NCBI RefSeq assembly: GCF_964204645.1
Contig: NC_134028.1
Span: forward strand, 18,700,153 to 18,760,152
Direction of reading: 5' to 3'
DNA: 60,000 nt
DNA from: Tubulanus polymorphus
Lineage: Eukaryota > Nemertea > Palaeonemertea > Tubulaniformes > Tubulanidae
Made by a program: the position numbers and the translations under genes
Shown here: one piece after another, positions 21,315 through 34,500 of the stretch
Numbering within the stretch: the stretch's first letter is position 1
How the letters are laid out: each line of letters starts with the position of its first letter
The notes under the pieces: model-generated
The model's input: the letters and a program-made list of their open reading frames with translations, nothing else
Databases searched by the model: none
Told to the model about the DNA's origin: nothing

Positions 21315-21560
21315 TTAGCCCACTTGGGACCTTAGTCCCAGCATGCTATTGCGTTCACTTTCAACCGTCCGTCCGTCCGTAGACAGAATCCAGTTATTTT
21401 GGGAAGTTTTTAATACGCTTCAATGTAATGTCTTGATCTTTTGGTACACATGTATCTACCCTAGACACATCTTTAGCCCAAAAACTGGCCCTGTCAGAAT
21501 CAAGATGGCTGATTGGCAGTATATGTTGTTTGCCAAAATCAGCACTTTTTACACATTTCG
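21315..21560 (+). mobile_element. Family B element, truncated copy
   Basis: The terminal hairpin (GCCCACTTGGGACC, then GGTCCCAGC variant), three CCGT units and the first part of the body are present. It stops after TTTTTACACATTTCGA. Confidence 0.8.
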
Positions 21561-22450
21561 ACGAACTATAGGTTTGCCTATGCAAACGGTCTGGTGAAGC
21601 AGTTTTCATGGAAAATGAATTGAGTACCGGTGTGTCAACAAGGCACTAACATTGGCTGTTGAACCAATAGTGTTAATTTTTGGTGTCATGGTTTGGCTTA
21701 ATGAGTTCTCGAGCCCACCAAAATTTCATAGTGATCGAGGTATTTTTAGGGGACTTATTCTTGAAAAGCACGTAAAAACCCTGCTTTTTAGCACTAAGTA
21801 ATGGCACGTTCTCACATATCAGAATTTGCATACTTGGAATTGAAACATATAAAAGTTCAATGCTTCCTGGAAGTGTCTCCTTTTTTTTATGGACTCATCT
21901 GGATGTATTTTTCGACCTACAGGCCCTCACTTTATAAACCCCCTAACTTTTCTCGCTTCTATTTATATGAGTTGACCTTATTACCTGAGCTACATTATTG
22001 AATGTGATTGGCTTTTTGTTGGATATACGGGAAATTCCGGGATCTTCTGATGTAATTGGGAAATCCCATTGTGGAACCCAAAACAAAATGGCGAGCATTT
22101 CATTCGACTAGGTATCGTATGTTCGCTTATAATTTGTTCGGTTTTAAGTATGTAAATGAGTAGGCAGTATCCGAACTAGCAAGTATGGCGATACCAATGG
22201 AGTTTTGGCTTAGATTTGTCTTGTCAATGCCTTAAAGACCTGCTAACCCGTATCCGATAGCTTTGAACAATCATTTACTGTGACCCCTAAACATGCATTG
22301 CTGCCATAGCTAAGATATCAACTCTGAAAGTCCTTTGACGTATTTTAAAACTTGAAGATCAAAATAAAAATAGCTTTCTTGCACTCACTAAAGAAAGAGA
22401 CCATCGCCAGGTGTGATATGTTATGGCTAAATTTATGATTTCTTTTTCAG
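21561..22450. other. Region upstream of the first recognised DCTN4 exon
   Basis: No CxxC-bearing exon is seen. AAAATGGCGAGCATTTC at about 22086-22102 is a good translation-start context. It would give MASISFD and then an in-frame TAG directly before GTATCG. That resembles the start of DCTN4 (M-A-S...) but cannot be used as it stands. The acceptor of the next exon is TTTTTCAG at 22443-22450. Confidence 0.35.
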
Positions 22451-22521
22451 GTTGATACACCATTTTGTCCGAATTGTTTAGAATGTATGCCTACGACTGA
22501 AGCAAAGCTGAAGAAAAACAG
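22451..22521 (+). CDS. DCTN4: DCTN4 exon with first seen Cys pair
   Basis: It codes for [20 protein letters not shown] and KKN. It ends in phase 2 before GTTTGT. In relatives this follows directly after a CVSHE-type segment in the preceding exon, which was not located. Confidence 0.9.
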
Positions 22522-25500
22522 GTTTGTTCTTTATTGATGTTTTCAAGTGTGAGTTCATTCAAGAAATGTTACAGTTGGCCGTTCTCCCAATGCACGTCAG
22601 AAATGGTGTGGGGCCGGGCCTTAGCTAGGAGTGAAATGTAGCCTGGCAAAAATGATATCATCTCAAAACTGCGCATAAATACCGCATAACTGGTAGTTGC
22701 AAAATCTTGGTTCCTTTCATTTTCATTCTCGTTCATGCGGGTAGGCAGCTAGCATCTTGGCAGATTTGCGCACTTGTACTTAAGTATGTTCGTAAGCAAT
22801 ATGGCTTACATGCTGCGTTCACTGTGTATTCATCATCCTTGTTATAACGCTAGTCATGGGCCTGATTGTCAAAATTTTGGCAGTGCATGTTAATGATAGT
22901 ATTCAAGAATTTATTTTCTTTAATTGGGGGTGTCTAAGAATACATGTATGTTTTACTATTAGAAGAAACAATTGTAGGATGTTCTCAAAACCAAATGATG
23001 AATACGCTGCACCATTTCCATGAACTCAGACGTGGTTAAGCATTAAGCATTAAGTTTTTTTCAAATAGTTTGAATAGGACTGTCGATGATTTCAGTGGCA
23101 TTCTGGCGGAGGGTATGGTATGGTGGTATAACAAGAGCTATTTACATACACGACTGATACCAAATGAACTGTACACAAGAATTATTGGCCAAAAGAGATG
23201 GTCCCAAAGTCATCCTTCCCCAGCAGGGATTGGAACCTGATGGCATCGAGTTTGCCACGGTACGAAATCCTGCCACACTAGCCCTTTCAGTACTGGCTAA
23301 TTAATACCCTGTAGTGCTGAAGATAATTTGAAAATTCTGAAAAATTCCACCCTAGTGTGTTGAATAACGGGAATAGCACTATAGTGCGTCTACACCATTG
23401 CCCGGTATATCATTAGTTACTAATATTTCACTATGTTTGACAGGTGCTGCCATCTTTCAAGAGAGATAATTAGTAATTACTAATTAAATCAATACACTGC
23501 AGTGTAGACGCACTGAAAGGGTTAAATGGAATGCGATGCTTAGATGATGTCATTATTAGCCAATCTGATATCCCGTTTTATTTTAGCCCGGGTTTTCCCA
23601 TTTATAGTTCTTCCATGAAATTTACCCCTGCGATTATACAACGAGCAATCTGAATGGTGCCGCAAGTTTTCGTGCGGCAAAGCTGCGCACTCGGTCTAGT
23701 GTAGCAGGGGTTCGTGTCATGGCTGAGTGAAGCGATGCCATCAGGTTCGAATCCCTGCCGAGGGAGGATGCCCAAAGTAGACATGATAGAAATACATTGG
23801 AATCTGTAGTGTGTGGTCGTTTTATTTCCTCCATCGTCGATCAAACAACATAATTTGCTTATGAACCTGAAAGTGACTTGAACAGCGTAAATCCAAAATG
23901 AGGGTTTCCAAGAAACCAATAAGGAAGCCTCACACTGCAGGATATGTTTTAAAGCACACTTTATTATTATTATATTATTATACAATTATTTATATTTCCG
24001 TCCCTTCAAGTTGTATATGAGCATCGTAGATCATTCTCCCTCGGCAGGGATTCGAGCCTGATGGTATCGCTTCACTAGGCCACGGCACAGAACCCTGTCG
24101 GATGGATGACCTTGATATGCAAATTAGCCATGTACACTGTACTTAAAAATATAAAACAAAGTCAATTTTTTACGATTGATAGAACACTATATCCGTGTTG
24201 ACGCGATGTAGAGAGAATCCCACAATGACAAGAAAAAGTCCAAAAATGTAGCTACGAGATAGTAGTTCATTTCAACGTTTCGACTATATCCTAATGGTCA
24301 TCTTCAGGAATAATGAGATACTACAAAAATTATGAGATATATATATATATATATATACAATCCAGAGACAAAGAGACTAATTCAAGTAATCAGAGATGAT
24401 ACAAACTAAAGGAAAATTTACGTAGAAACAGTTACACGCTAAAATAGATTAAAGGGAAGTAAACCAAAGGGTAATTATAAACAACAATAATGAGTTTAAA
24501 TATAAATTGAAACTTAAAATCAGTAGTAAAGGGACAAACTAGGGGGCACTTTAATTAAAACAATGGTGAATACAAGTAGAGAGACTAAAATTGATGAGTG
24601 ACAAATAACAAAGGATCAAAGGGGAAATCAAGTGTTGAGTTTAACCAGTTTACAGAGGAATTTTGATATAAGTTTATTATGGGGTGAAAAACCATTGTTA
24701 AGATTTACAACGTTGTTCGAATTTTCAATTATTAATGCAGATTCCAAAATATGTCTTTTAGTTTTATCGCTGCAAGGGTAAATTAATTCAGCATTAGCGA
24801 AATCAAAATTGTGTGAGGTCTGAAATACATGACTAGCAACTCCGCTTTTCAAGTTGTATGTTTTTTTTTTAACTGAAAAAACATCGTCAGTATGGCAGTA
24901 TGGTCAACAATGTTAAACTACGTTTTTCCCTTTAAATCAGCAAAATACAATATCTCAAGAAATTCAAAAACTAAGATTTCATGAATACGATAGTTTAGTT
25001 TTATTGATGAAATTTTGATTGCATTTAACTAATATCAGACGAGGTTTGAGAAAATTGCATTCAATTCAATTCAAAATTTTCTGTTGGTGGTATCCTGTTC
25101 ATAGTCCTGGAGCGACTGCACTTTAGGTGTCCCTAATGGTTATGTACCTAACCTTACCATAACACTAGTGCCACCCAGTTGAAAGGTTACCTAAACTGCA
25201 GTTAGACCACAATGAGAACCCCTTTAGTCAAACAAAGGGCACATATAAGTTTCTCGCTACAATGGCATAACCTTCTCTAATGATCTGATGGGTTCATAGT
25301 TAACTTGTCTGGAATTTTTCCAGGTGTACAAGTTGTTTTGATTGTCCTAGCTGTCAACATACACTGTCTACACGAGCTACTACTATGCCAGTTCCTAATC
25401 CGGAAGATCCAAATAAATCACTATTGAAGAAGGTGTATTACTTGGCTTGTGGATTCTGTCGTTGGACATCACGTGATGCTTCTCTTCAAGATCAGCCTGT

Positions 25501-28500
25501 TGGTAAATATTATTACAATCAGTTTACAGCTGAGTGGTTCAGGTTCTGAGTGGCACTTTAAGGGAAAAGTCTCGTTCCCTGGAATAGCTATTAAAGTAAG
25601 AGTTGCTATCACAACCACTGTTTATAAAAGGGTGGTTTTACATTTGACTAGTATGCACTATCAAAACCAGATGTTTTAAAATTGTTTCCTTTTGGAAGTA
25701 GACTTGTCACCCAGTGATAATATTTAAGCTTACGATGGTGTGCGTGGTGTCCCTGTGTCCCTGGGCCTCTCACTTAGTTAACTCTGGGTTGAAATTATCA
25801 AAAGTTCATTTTCAATGAGTTTTCTCCTGAGTCAAATCTTAACTCACCACTGGAACTGGATCCAGATGTTTGTAAACCTGTATGCTCTGTATTCTGTAAA
25901 TGAAATTATTCATTTAAAATGCTTCATAAGATGTTACAAATTCCTAAAGTCTAAGTATGTCTGATTCATATTGTGCGGGTGTGGCTAATGGCCAGTTCCG
26001 ACCATCATTTCACTACACCACACCTGGTAACAGACACTTTCAAACAGCCATTATGAAAGACCAACCAAATTGAAAGGTCGACTATTCCAGAAGAGTGCTT
26101 TGAAATATACACTACTGGAAAAGTAGGCAATATTGTTACATGCTTATTGTTCTCAAGTGGCTACTAAGTAAAAGTAGAGCTCAGAAGTGGGATAGAAATG
26201 TTCAACAGGCTCTAAAACAAACTCATAAATGGTGTATGATATTTTAGCAAAATTCTTTCGATGGGTTATCCTAGAGACCGTTTGTAACTGATAAGATTTC
26301 GAGTCCTGTAGATCAAAGGTCAGAAGCTGTTTCCTTATTTTCCCTGCCTTCATAAACGGGTCGACATACACTCGGGTGTATTTTACACTCCGGCGTTTCA
26401 CCTGATGTGGGTGTGGACATCAGTCGTCTTCAGCGACATTCTAGTTTGTTCTTCTTTGCCAAACCTTTGATAACCACCTTGCAGTATCCTTTGCAAGGTT
26501 TGACGAATAACAATATATGGTTGAACCTTGTTCTAACGACCTCGGAACTAATGAACCATCGCTTGTTACGTACCTGGCGTAGCTGTTTTATCATTTTCAT
26601 TTCCTTGTTCTTGTTCCGTCGCTTCCCCCGGTGCAAACAAAAACGTGATAAGCCTACACTTAAGGGGACGGCCAGCTTGTAATATCCACACCATTTTCTA
26701 AGAATTCTGTAAAAAAAAGTTCTACATTTACCACTCATAGTTACCAGAGATCATATCTGAATGTATGGTTGGCATTTATATTTTATTTCATAGTTTTTAC
26801 TGTTGTCAGTTAGTGCTGGCAGTATTTGAATAGTAGGCCTACTCTAATGAAACCAGTTGGTTTATGTGTTTCATCACACGAGGGGGTGGTCTCTTTTCAT
26901 TCATGAATGATGTTAAACAGATCTAACGAACTATCTGAAATAAAGAATTTTTTTTCCCAGCAGTTGGTTTGAACAAGCTTCCACTGTAGCAGGTAATAAT
27001 TGAGCTGGGTATCATCATTTCTAAAAATATTTTGTGCTTGTCATTTACCAACACTGAAGTTGCAAAATGGCCTTTTGACTTGGGCTTGTGATAATAGGAT
27101 AAAACTACAGATTTGCCAACTATAAATTTGATGTACAAGTACTGTGTTGTCTATTTTATAGCTACTGGTGGTTGGAAAGACCAAGAAAATCCACATTTCA
27201 AACGAGTGAGTCAATTTGTATTTACGATATAGATAGATAACAAGAGATGAGAAACGTGCTCCATTTAAGTAAGAAAAAACTTATCAGTTTATATGTAGAT
27301 ATTTTGTCATGATTTTTGCTTCATTCCAGTTATCAACTTTGTATGAATACTACCGCCAGATGGCTCAGAAGGAGAAAGTTGAGAAAGAGAGACGCAAGTA
27401 TTCACGTCGGCGCAGTTACTTACATTTGTCGGTAAGTGATATCCCATGATTGTAACAACAACAAAAAACTTACAAGAATCTACATTACCTAATGAAAATT
27501 GGTTTTGTATTATAATCATGTATATGTCCATTACAAGCATCAACAACAATTGGAAACGGTTGACTGTTCAGATTTAACTACAGAAAACCTTGAAAATACA
27601 ATGGTAATAATATTTCACGCTCATCAGACTGTCCTATTACCAAAAAATTCTCGCTCGACCCGTTTTTTAGTTGGTGGCAGAGTAATCTTAAAAACTTTTG
27701 AAAATATCTATACTATACTATCTTATGTCTACATAAGTGTTTGTGTCAGGAGTATGGGTACGCTTTCAGTTTTGTTTACTGTTAGTATTTAGCTTGACAG
27801 AATGAAAGATGAAATTGAATGCACGCATTTTCTGCAATGATATATGCATCTTTATGCGTTAGAATGGCTATTTGCATAAGGAACCTTCTACAGTAAAAAG
27901 TTTTCAATTACTTGAACCCTTCTGATATGTTTGCCTGGGCTTCTTGATAAAGTTCACTTTATTTGTTTCATAGAAAGCGAGGAAGATGTATCCAGTTCAT
28001 TAGAAATCTGGATAAGCATATTTTGTGTCAACTATGTTTAACATATCCGGTACTTCTGGTTCTCCCACCATTGCTACTTTGAGATATCTCGTAGCCTTCT
28101 TATCGACCTTTTGATATAAGCTTGCAGTGTGCACACCACCGTCGCTCCATCGTCAATGCTGTTTGGTCAATGACTGAACAATTGTTAAAGGAAGTGTGTT
28201 AGCTCCATTGGCATTCACTTAACATTATTCAGCACATGTACGTGTTACAAAGATCACTTGTAAACGTCACAGTTTTTCATCCCATTGAAATAGCCGATAT
28301 GGAATATCTTTGTCTGAACTCTGGATAGATTATATATGTGTGTGTGCGTGTGTGTTCGTGATATCATGTCATCAGTTACGTAGTATAAAATGACTTAGTT
28401 GAGCTGGGTACTGAATCTTTCTATTCTGTTTATTTTCATGTATGATGTACATGTCTATAATATATAATATAATGAATAGAGAGAGAAAATAAATAAATAG

Positions 28501-31500
28501 ATAATGGCCAAAATTAAAACAAACATCTTAGGAACTTGAATGCTCAATGGGGATCACAATTCTGGTGAATACAAGTGGAAAGAACACAAGTTATGCTTGA
28601 TTCTCATATTCAAATTTACTTCAAATTCAAACTTATTTTATTACATCATAGTTACAAAGCATATTATTGGTTCAACAGCAATGAATATAAGAACAGAAGA
28701 AATATTATTATAGAATTTTCAATAAGGTAATGAATTTCTATAGGCCTAAAGAAATGAATATTATTTTTCTAATAACTAGGAGTGACTGTCCCGTTTATCA
28801 GGAAACACACGTAACTAGTGGAATAGGTTTGATGTTAACGCACGTGTTGCAGGTTTAAATTGTTTATCAGCATAGAATTAATAATCCATAAAAGTCAAAA
28901 TCAACATCGGCCCGATACCCAGACCAAAGCGATTCATAATCTATCGATTGAATCTACAATGCAATATATGTATTTATTCAAATATTTCAATAAAAAGATT
29001 AATTACTTGAAATCTATTCTAATTCCTAATATGTTCTTATATCAGTAAATTTATTCAACACCTTTTGACTCAGCAGATTCTTAAGATGAGTTTAATAGAA
29101 CAGATCCATTTTTTAAGCATGGTGATACAAAATAAATGCTTGGTCTAATCAATTCATATTTATTGATTTAACGTCCACGCAAGTTTGGTTTCAAAGCTGA
29201 ATCACATTAGACATTTACACAGTGGTTGCATATTAGGTTTGAATCTGTCAATACTATATATTGTAGGTATCTAAATTTTCGATAATTCCTATTATCCTAA
29301 ATGGCATGTTGCGGCTTTGCAGAAAACCCGTTATCACTGCTTTGCTATTATTACACACTATGTTAAAAGGGTCACGATAAGTGTCATGTTAAGTTTACAC
29401 GGTTAACACCCCCACTTAAACTTTAAATCATGTACACAATATTCTCTACTACAACTCTAATTATAAGACTAAGATTATAATTTCCTTAATAATCTTGTAT
29501 ATAATGTCTCAATATAATTCAATATAATTCATACAGAAAACACTTTTTGTCAAAAACTGTAATTTTTTTTTTGACACTGGCTTAGTAAGGACATCTGCTA
29601 AGTTTTCCTCTGATGGCACGTACTCTTGTTTTACAACCCCCATTCGTACTTCATTTCTTATGAAGTGATACCTGATATCAATATGCTTTGATCTCTGATG
29701 TTGTACAGGATTGTTTGCTAAAGCTAGTGCACCTTGATTATCGCCATACAGCAGCACAGAATCTACATCAAAGTTCAAGTCTTTTAACAATTGAAGTAGG
29801 AACTTCCCCTCACATATAGCTGATGCTAAAGACATGTATTCCGCTTCACATGTTGACAACGCAACAGTTGGTAGTTTTCGACTCTTCCTGGAAATGAATG
29901 AATTTCCCCTGATAAACCAAAAAAGTAACCTGTAACACTGCGTCTATCAGCTGCAGCACCCCAGTCTGCATCGCAGTCACCAACTAACGATAAACTTTCT
30001 GACCTTTTGAAAATCAGACATTGATTCCTTGCGCCCTTCAAATAACGTAATACACGCTTTGCCATGCTCAGATAGAGTTCAGTAGGGTAAGACATGTACT
30101 GAGAACAAAGTAACTACAAAACACAAATTTGGTCTGGTAGCTGTCATGATGTAAATTAGACTACCAATAATTTCTTGATACAATTTCAACTCACTGCCTT
30201 GCAATAAATTTGACTGATCTACAATCTTATTGTCCCCTATTTCACAAGGGGTTGACCTCGGTTTACAATTTTCCATCGAGAATCTGGAGAGAATTTTGTG
30301 AATATACTGTGACTGACTCATAGATATGTAATCTTTTTCGCATTCAAATCTGATACCTAGGAACCATGATAACTTTCCAAGATCCTTCATTTGGAATCTT
30401 CTACAAAGACATTGTTTTATTTCATCCAACATACGGTAATCAGTTGTAGCCAAAATGATATCATCTACCCAGATGAGTTGTATTATAATTGACTCTTCAG
30501 TGAACTTCATATATACACAATTGTCAGTTTGAGACTGTGTGAACCCTTCATTCGTTAAATATTTATGCAATGTTTGATTCCAATTATGACCGCTTTGTTT
30601 TAAGCCATACAACAATTTCTGTAATTTACAGACTAAAATTTCACCATTTTCACCTTTAACAGAATAACCTTCCGGTTGCTGCATGTACAACTCACAATCA
30701 ATTTCGGCATTCAAATAAGCCATTTTTACATCCATCTGGTGAATAATTAAATTATTCTTTACTGCTAATTGTGCTAGAACCCTTAATGAAGTTAGCCTAG
30801 CTGTAGGTGAGAATGTTTCTTTGAAATCTACACCTGGTATTTGTGAATACCCTTTCGCTACGAATCTTGCTTTATACTGTTACTGATTGTTTGCATAGTA
30901 CTTTTTAGCGTACACCCAACGAGCCCCCACTACTTGCCTACCCTCTGGCATTTGGGTCAACTTAAATGTTTCATTTTCCTTTAAGGCATACATTTCTTCG
31001 TCCATAGCTTTACGCCAATTTTTTACTCAGGCGAGGAAATAGCCTCTTCATACGTAGAAGGAACATTTGATACAATATAACAACGATCAATCAAATTACT
31101 GTCGTCATGTAAACTTTCAACATAATCATATCCCAGATTCTCTGGTTTCTTTCGTTCTCTACGGGGATATCTACTTCTGCTATCTGCTCTGGTTCATGAG
31201 CATCTAATTCTGGTCCATTTACCACTGGGTTAATTTCACCAGCCTCACCCCCTTAAACAATCGTTGGTTCTGGGTTCGAATCCACTTTTGGTATGAGTAT
31301 GTCATTAATGATATCTGTTTGGAAATGGGCTTTGAGATCATCGAATTTTACACATCTAACCCTCTTTATAGCTCTAGTTTCTGGATAGTATACTAGGTAG
31401 GCAGGACTACCTTTATCGTAACCTATAAATACACCTTTTTCTGACCTAGGATCAAGCTTTCGTTTCTGTTGTACATATGCGTAACACGGTGCCCCAAAAA

Positions 31501-34500
31501 CATGCATGTGACTCAAATTTGGCTTTCAACCAGTTAACATTTCATACGGGGTCTTTTTCAACCTTTGATTGTACCGGTAACATCTATTCCTAATATAGGC
31601 CGAAGCCATCACTGCATGAGCCCATAAATGCTTTGATAAAAACTTTGAATCTATCAAGAGACACCTTGCCATCTCGAAAAGAGATCGCCACGCCCTTTCA
31701 GCCGTACCGTTTTGGTGGGGTGAATGTGGGGCTGAACTTTCATGTTTAATTTTGTTTTTGACAAGTAATGCTTCAAAATCTTTGGAGATGAATTCTCCCC
31801 ACCATCACTCCTCGACGATTTGACCACATTCACCCTACCGTACGAAGCTACATCGGCTAAAAACCTCTCAAAAGCATGATAGCTTTGCATTTTCGCGCTC
31901 TCGTCTGGTTCACGTTTTCTAAATTGCGCCATTTTTCCAAGTACACACGGTTCACATTTAAAGTCATCTGTTGATCCATTTATTTTCATTCCATCAGCAA
32001 CTTGCTCTAGTTTCAAGATGTCGGGCAAATTGCAGTGCCCCATGATCAAATGCCACGTTTCTAGGTCATGATTTCGCTCGTCAGCCGTAAGGACGTTATT
32101 TATGAAATACAAGCGACCTTGTTTCATAATATCAAACATAGTACTATTCGGTGCTTTCAGATTTGCGCTATCTGAATCGAAACTAATTTTGGCGCCCTGT
32201 TCAGTTGCAGCCTGAACACTAAATATATCCTGTTTAAAACTCCACACATATAACGCATTTCGTAAGGTTACGTCCTGAACCTGCCCTTTTCGGTCGCAAA
32301 GTTTTATTTTGGCTTGGTCTCGTTTCAGCGCTAGATTTTTCGATCTACTCCCATCCGCAAGTTCAATGAAATGTGAATTCGGGTTGAAACTGTCATCGAA
32401 TGAAGTGAACTTCGAATGATCTTTTATGATGTGGGTGGTTGCTCCACAATCAACCAGCAATGTGTTATTTTTAGTCATGGTCATGATAAGTGTCATGTTA
32501 AGTTTACACGGTTAACACTAGGTGCCGTATATATGCAAATTTTGAATGCTCATTGTTGGTGAGAATATAATAATTTCACATATCGCCAGGTATTGTTTCA
32601 TTTTAATACCCGGTGATAGTGTTGATTGAGATTGAAGTTCACTACACAAGGCCTCCACGTGCTAAACACAGGAGTGCTAAACACACACATACACACGCTC
32701 ATACAGACTACTATATGGTGATGCTGTAACGCTGCTTGGCGCGTGCACGTTTGGTATGATGACAGGCTGAATAATCGTCGTAGCAGAAGATGAGCGCTGT
32801 GTTTTCTGTTGAATAGAATTTGTAAGAAATTGTAATTTCTTGTGACCTGAAAATACTAAGCAGCAAACTGTATAGGTCTGAATATTGTAGTGGTAAATTC
32901 CAGGATTTAAAGCGATCTAATACTACGCCTCGGTGTTTTAGCTTCCGCGGCCATACATTGGAAGAGGTTTCGTTTCCAAGACTCAGTATTCACGTACCCT
33001 CTGATATGTGATATCATATGAATTTTATTTGAATATTTTTTCATACTGTAAAAAAAAATTTTTTGGAAAATATAAAATAGTTTCCTTGCCGCGCCCTTCG
33101 AAATTTTGGACGTAGACCATAAACAAATGTTTATCTTTGGTCTTATTTGACTACAAAATAATTCTTTAAGAAAGATGAAATACAATAGAAACTTCTAGAA
33201 CTTTGAAGTCACGAATTAAAAAGATTTTTCAAGCAATGCCCTTACTCCAAACAACCTCTAGCTTTCAAGGTAAACCACACTTTGCCCATGGGCAATTTAT
33301 TCAGAGGAAAATTTTTAGTTGCACTACAGAAAATACCATTGAAAATTATGCAAAGTCCAGCAAAAATAGCTTTTTCTCAAATCGAATAGATGACCTTGAT
33401 AAGTTAACCATCTGCTCGGACTTCAAATTCAATCAAAATTTATTCTGCAAATAAACATGTCCCATTCAATTTTGTTTCATTGAACAAATATCAGAGTATC
33501 CAATTCCAATCAATTCTATTCCGCATTCAAATCAATAAGACCAAGGGAAAAGATTGATGTGAGGTATTTGTTCCTGCCCGTCTGTGCTACTTAGGATTGT
33601 GTAAATTATAGGCATGGACTCTGAGCGGGGAGTGTATTATGACAAATATAACTCACAAAATGCATCATTTGCCAGTCTATGAAAAGCTGACAGGCTGGTC
33701 ATAGTGTCTATTGTCATCATTCTTGAGATTGATGTAGATCCTTTGAGAAAATGATGTTAGGGTCTCGGAGAGAAGTTGAGAGTTTAGAACAGTGAACTTG
33801 GCATAACATGGGCATTGAGCAGCAGTGAATTGGGGTCAGCAGTAGCAAATGAACCCCGATAGAGCTGTTTTGATTATGTTTGAATGGATAAAGCAAGGAT
33901 ATATTGGCATAAAAATATTTTCTTTGGGAGTAAACCCTTGAAATTGCATCTTGAATTTGGTTGGCCTTGAGGCTATTAACTAGATGCAATGATGCGAGAG
34001 TTAAGATAGATTATCTGTTTCAGACTTGAACCAACAAATTCAGAAAATGATTTGATTATTTTCCCAGTATGTCAAAAGTCTTCAAGTTGGTCATGTTCAA
34101 GTTAGGCCAGGTTGACTTTAGTTCCCCTCCATATAAGATTACAAGATAATTCTGGACAGAATTAGAACATTCATTGACATTGCAGCAGATTGACTAAACA
34201 ATTTACATTCACTGAATTAGTTTCTTCTTTGAGATTGATATGCATAGTTCAATAATAATGCCGTTGATTACGTGGAATATATTTTAGGATAAATATGGAT
34301 TGACACCTACAGCTTCGAGGAAAAGAGGACTCATATCTATGGCCTCATTGAGGTAAGATATCTTCCGACATTTCTAGCCTTTGTACAAAACTTGACCTTC
34401 AAATCCTAATATAAGATAATTTATTCGCTCAAACACGAATAAATTTTGAACAAATTGGTCGAAAAGTAGCAAAATGAATGTCACAAACTTTTCACTGACA

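Larger units (their letters stand above)
28781..32517 (-). mobile_element. Deleted Ty1/copia retrotransposon
   Basis: On the minus strand the order is protease, GAG-pre-integrase, integrase, RT and RNase H, the copia arrangement. The 3' LTR begins at 29409 with TGTTAACCGTGTAAACTTAA. The same 33-base LTR start recurs at 32518-32486, directly joined to the protease. The rest of the 5' LTR, leader and gag are therefore deleted. CTAGG flanks both sides (28776-28780 and 32518-32522) as a possible 5-bp target duplication, but the LTR end does not show the usual CA. The element is dead and sits in the 6.9-kb DCTN4 intron. Confidence 0.85.

Noticed and set aside
22086-22110. AAAATGGCG as the DCTN4 start
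   Set aside because: The frame meets TAG after MASISFD right at the only possible donor, so no spliced product would continue into exon 22451.
26407-26738. Overlapping frames of about 90-100 codons on both strands in a DCTN4 intron
   Set aside because: No family resemblance, and they overlap a transposon terminus. They are most likely chance open frames.
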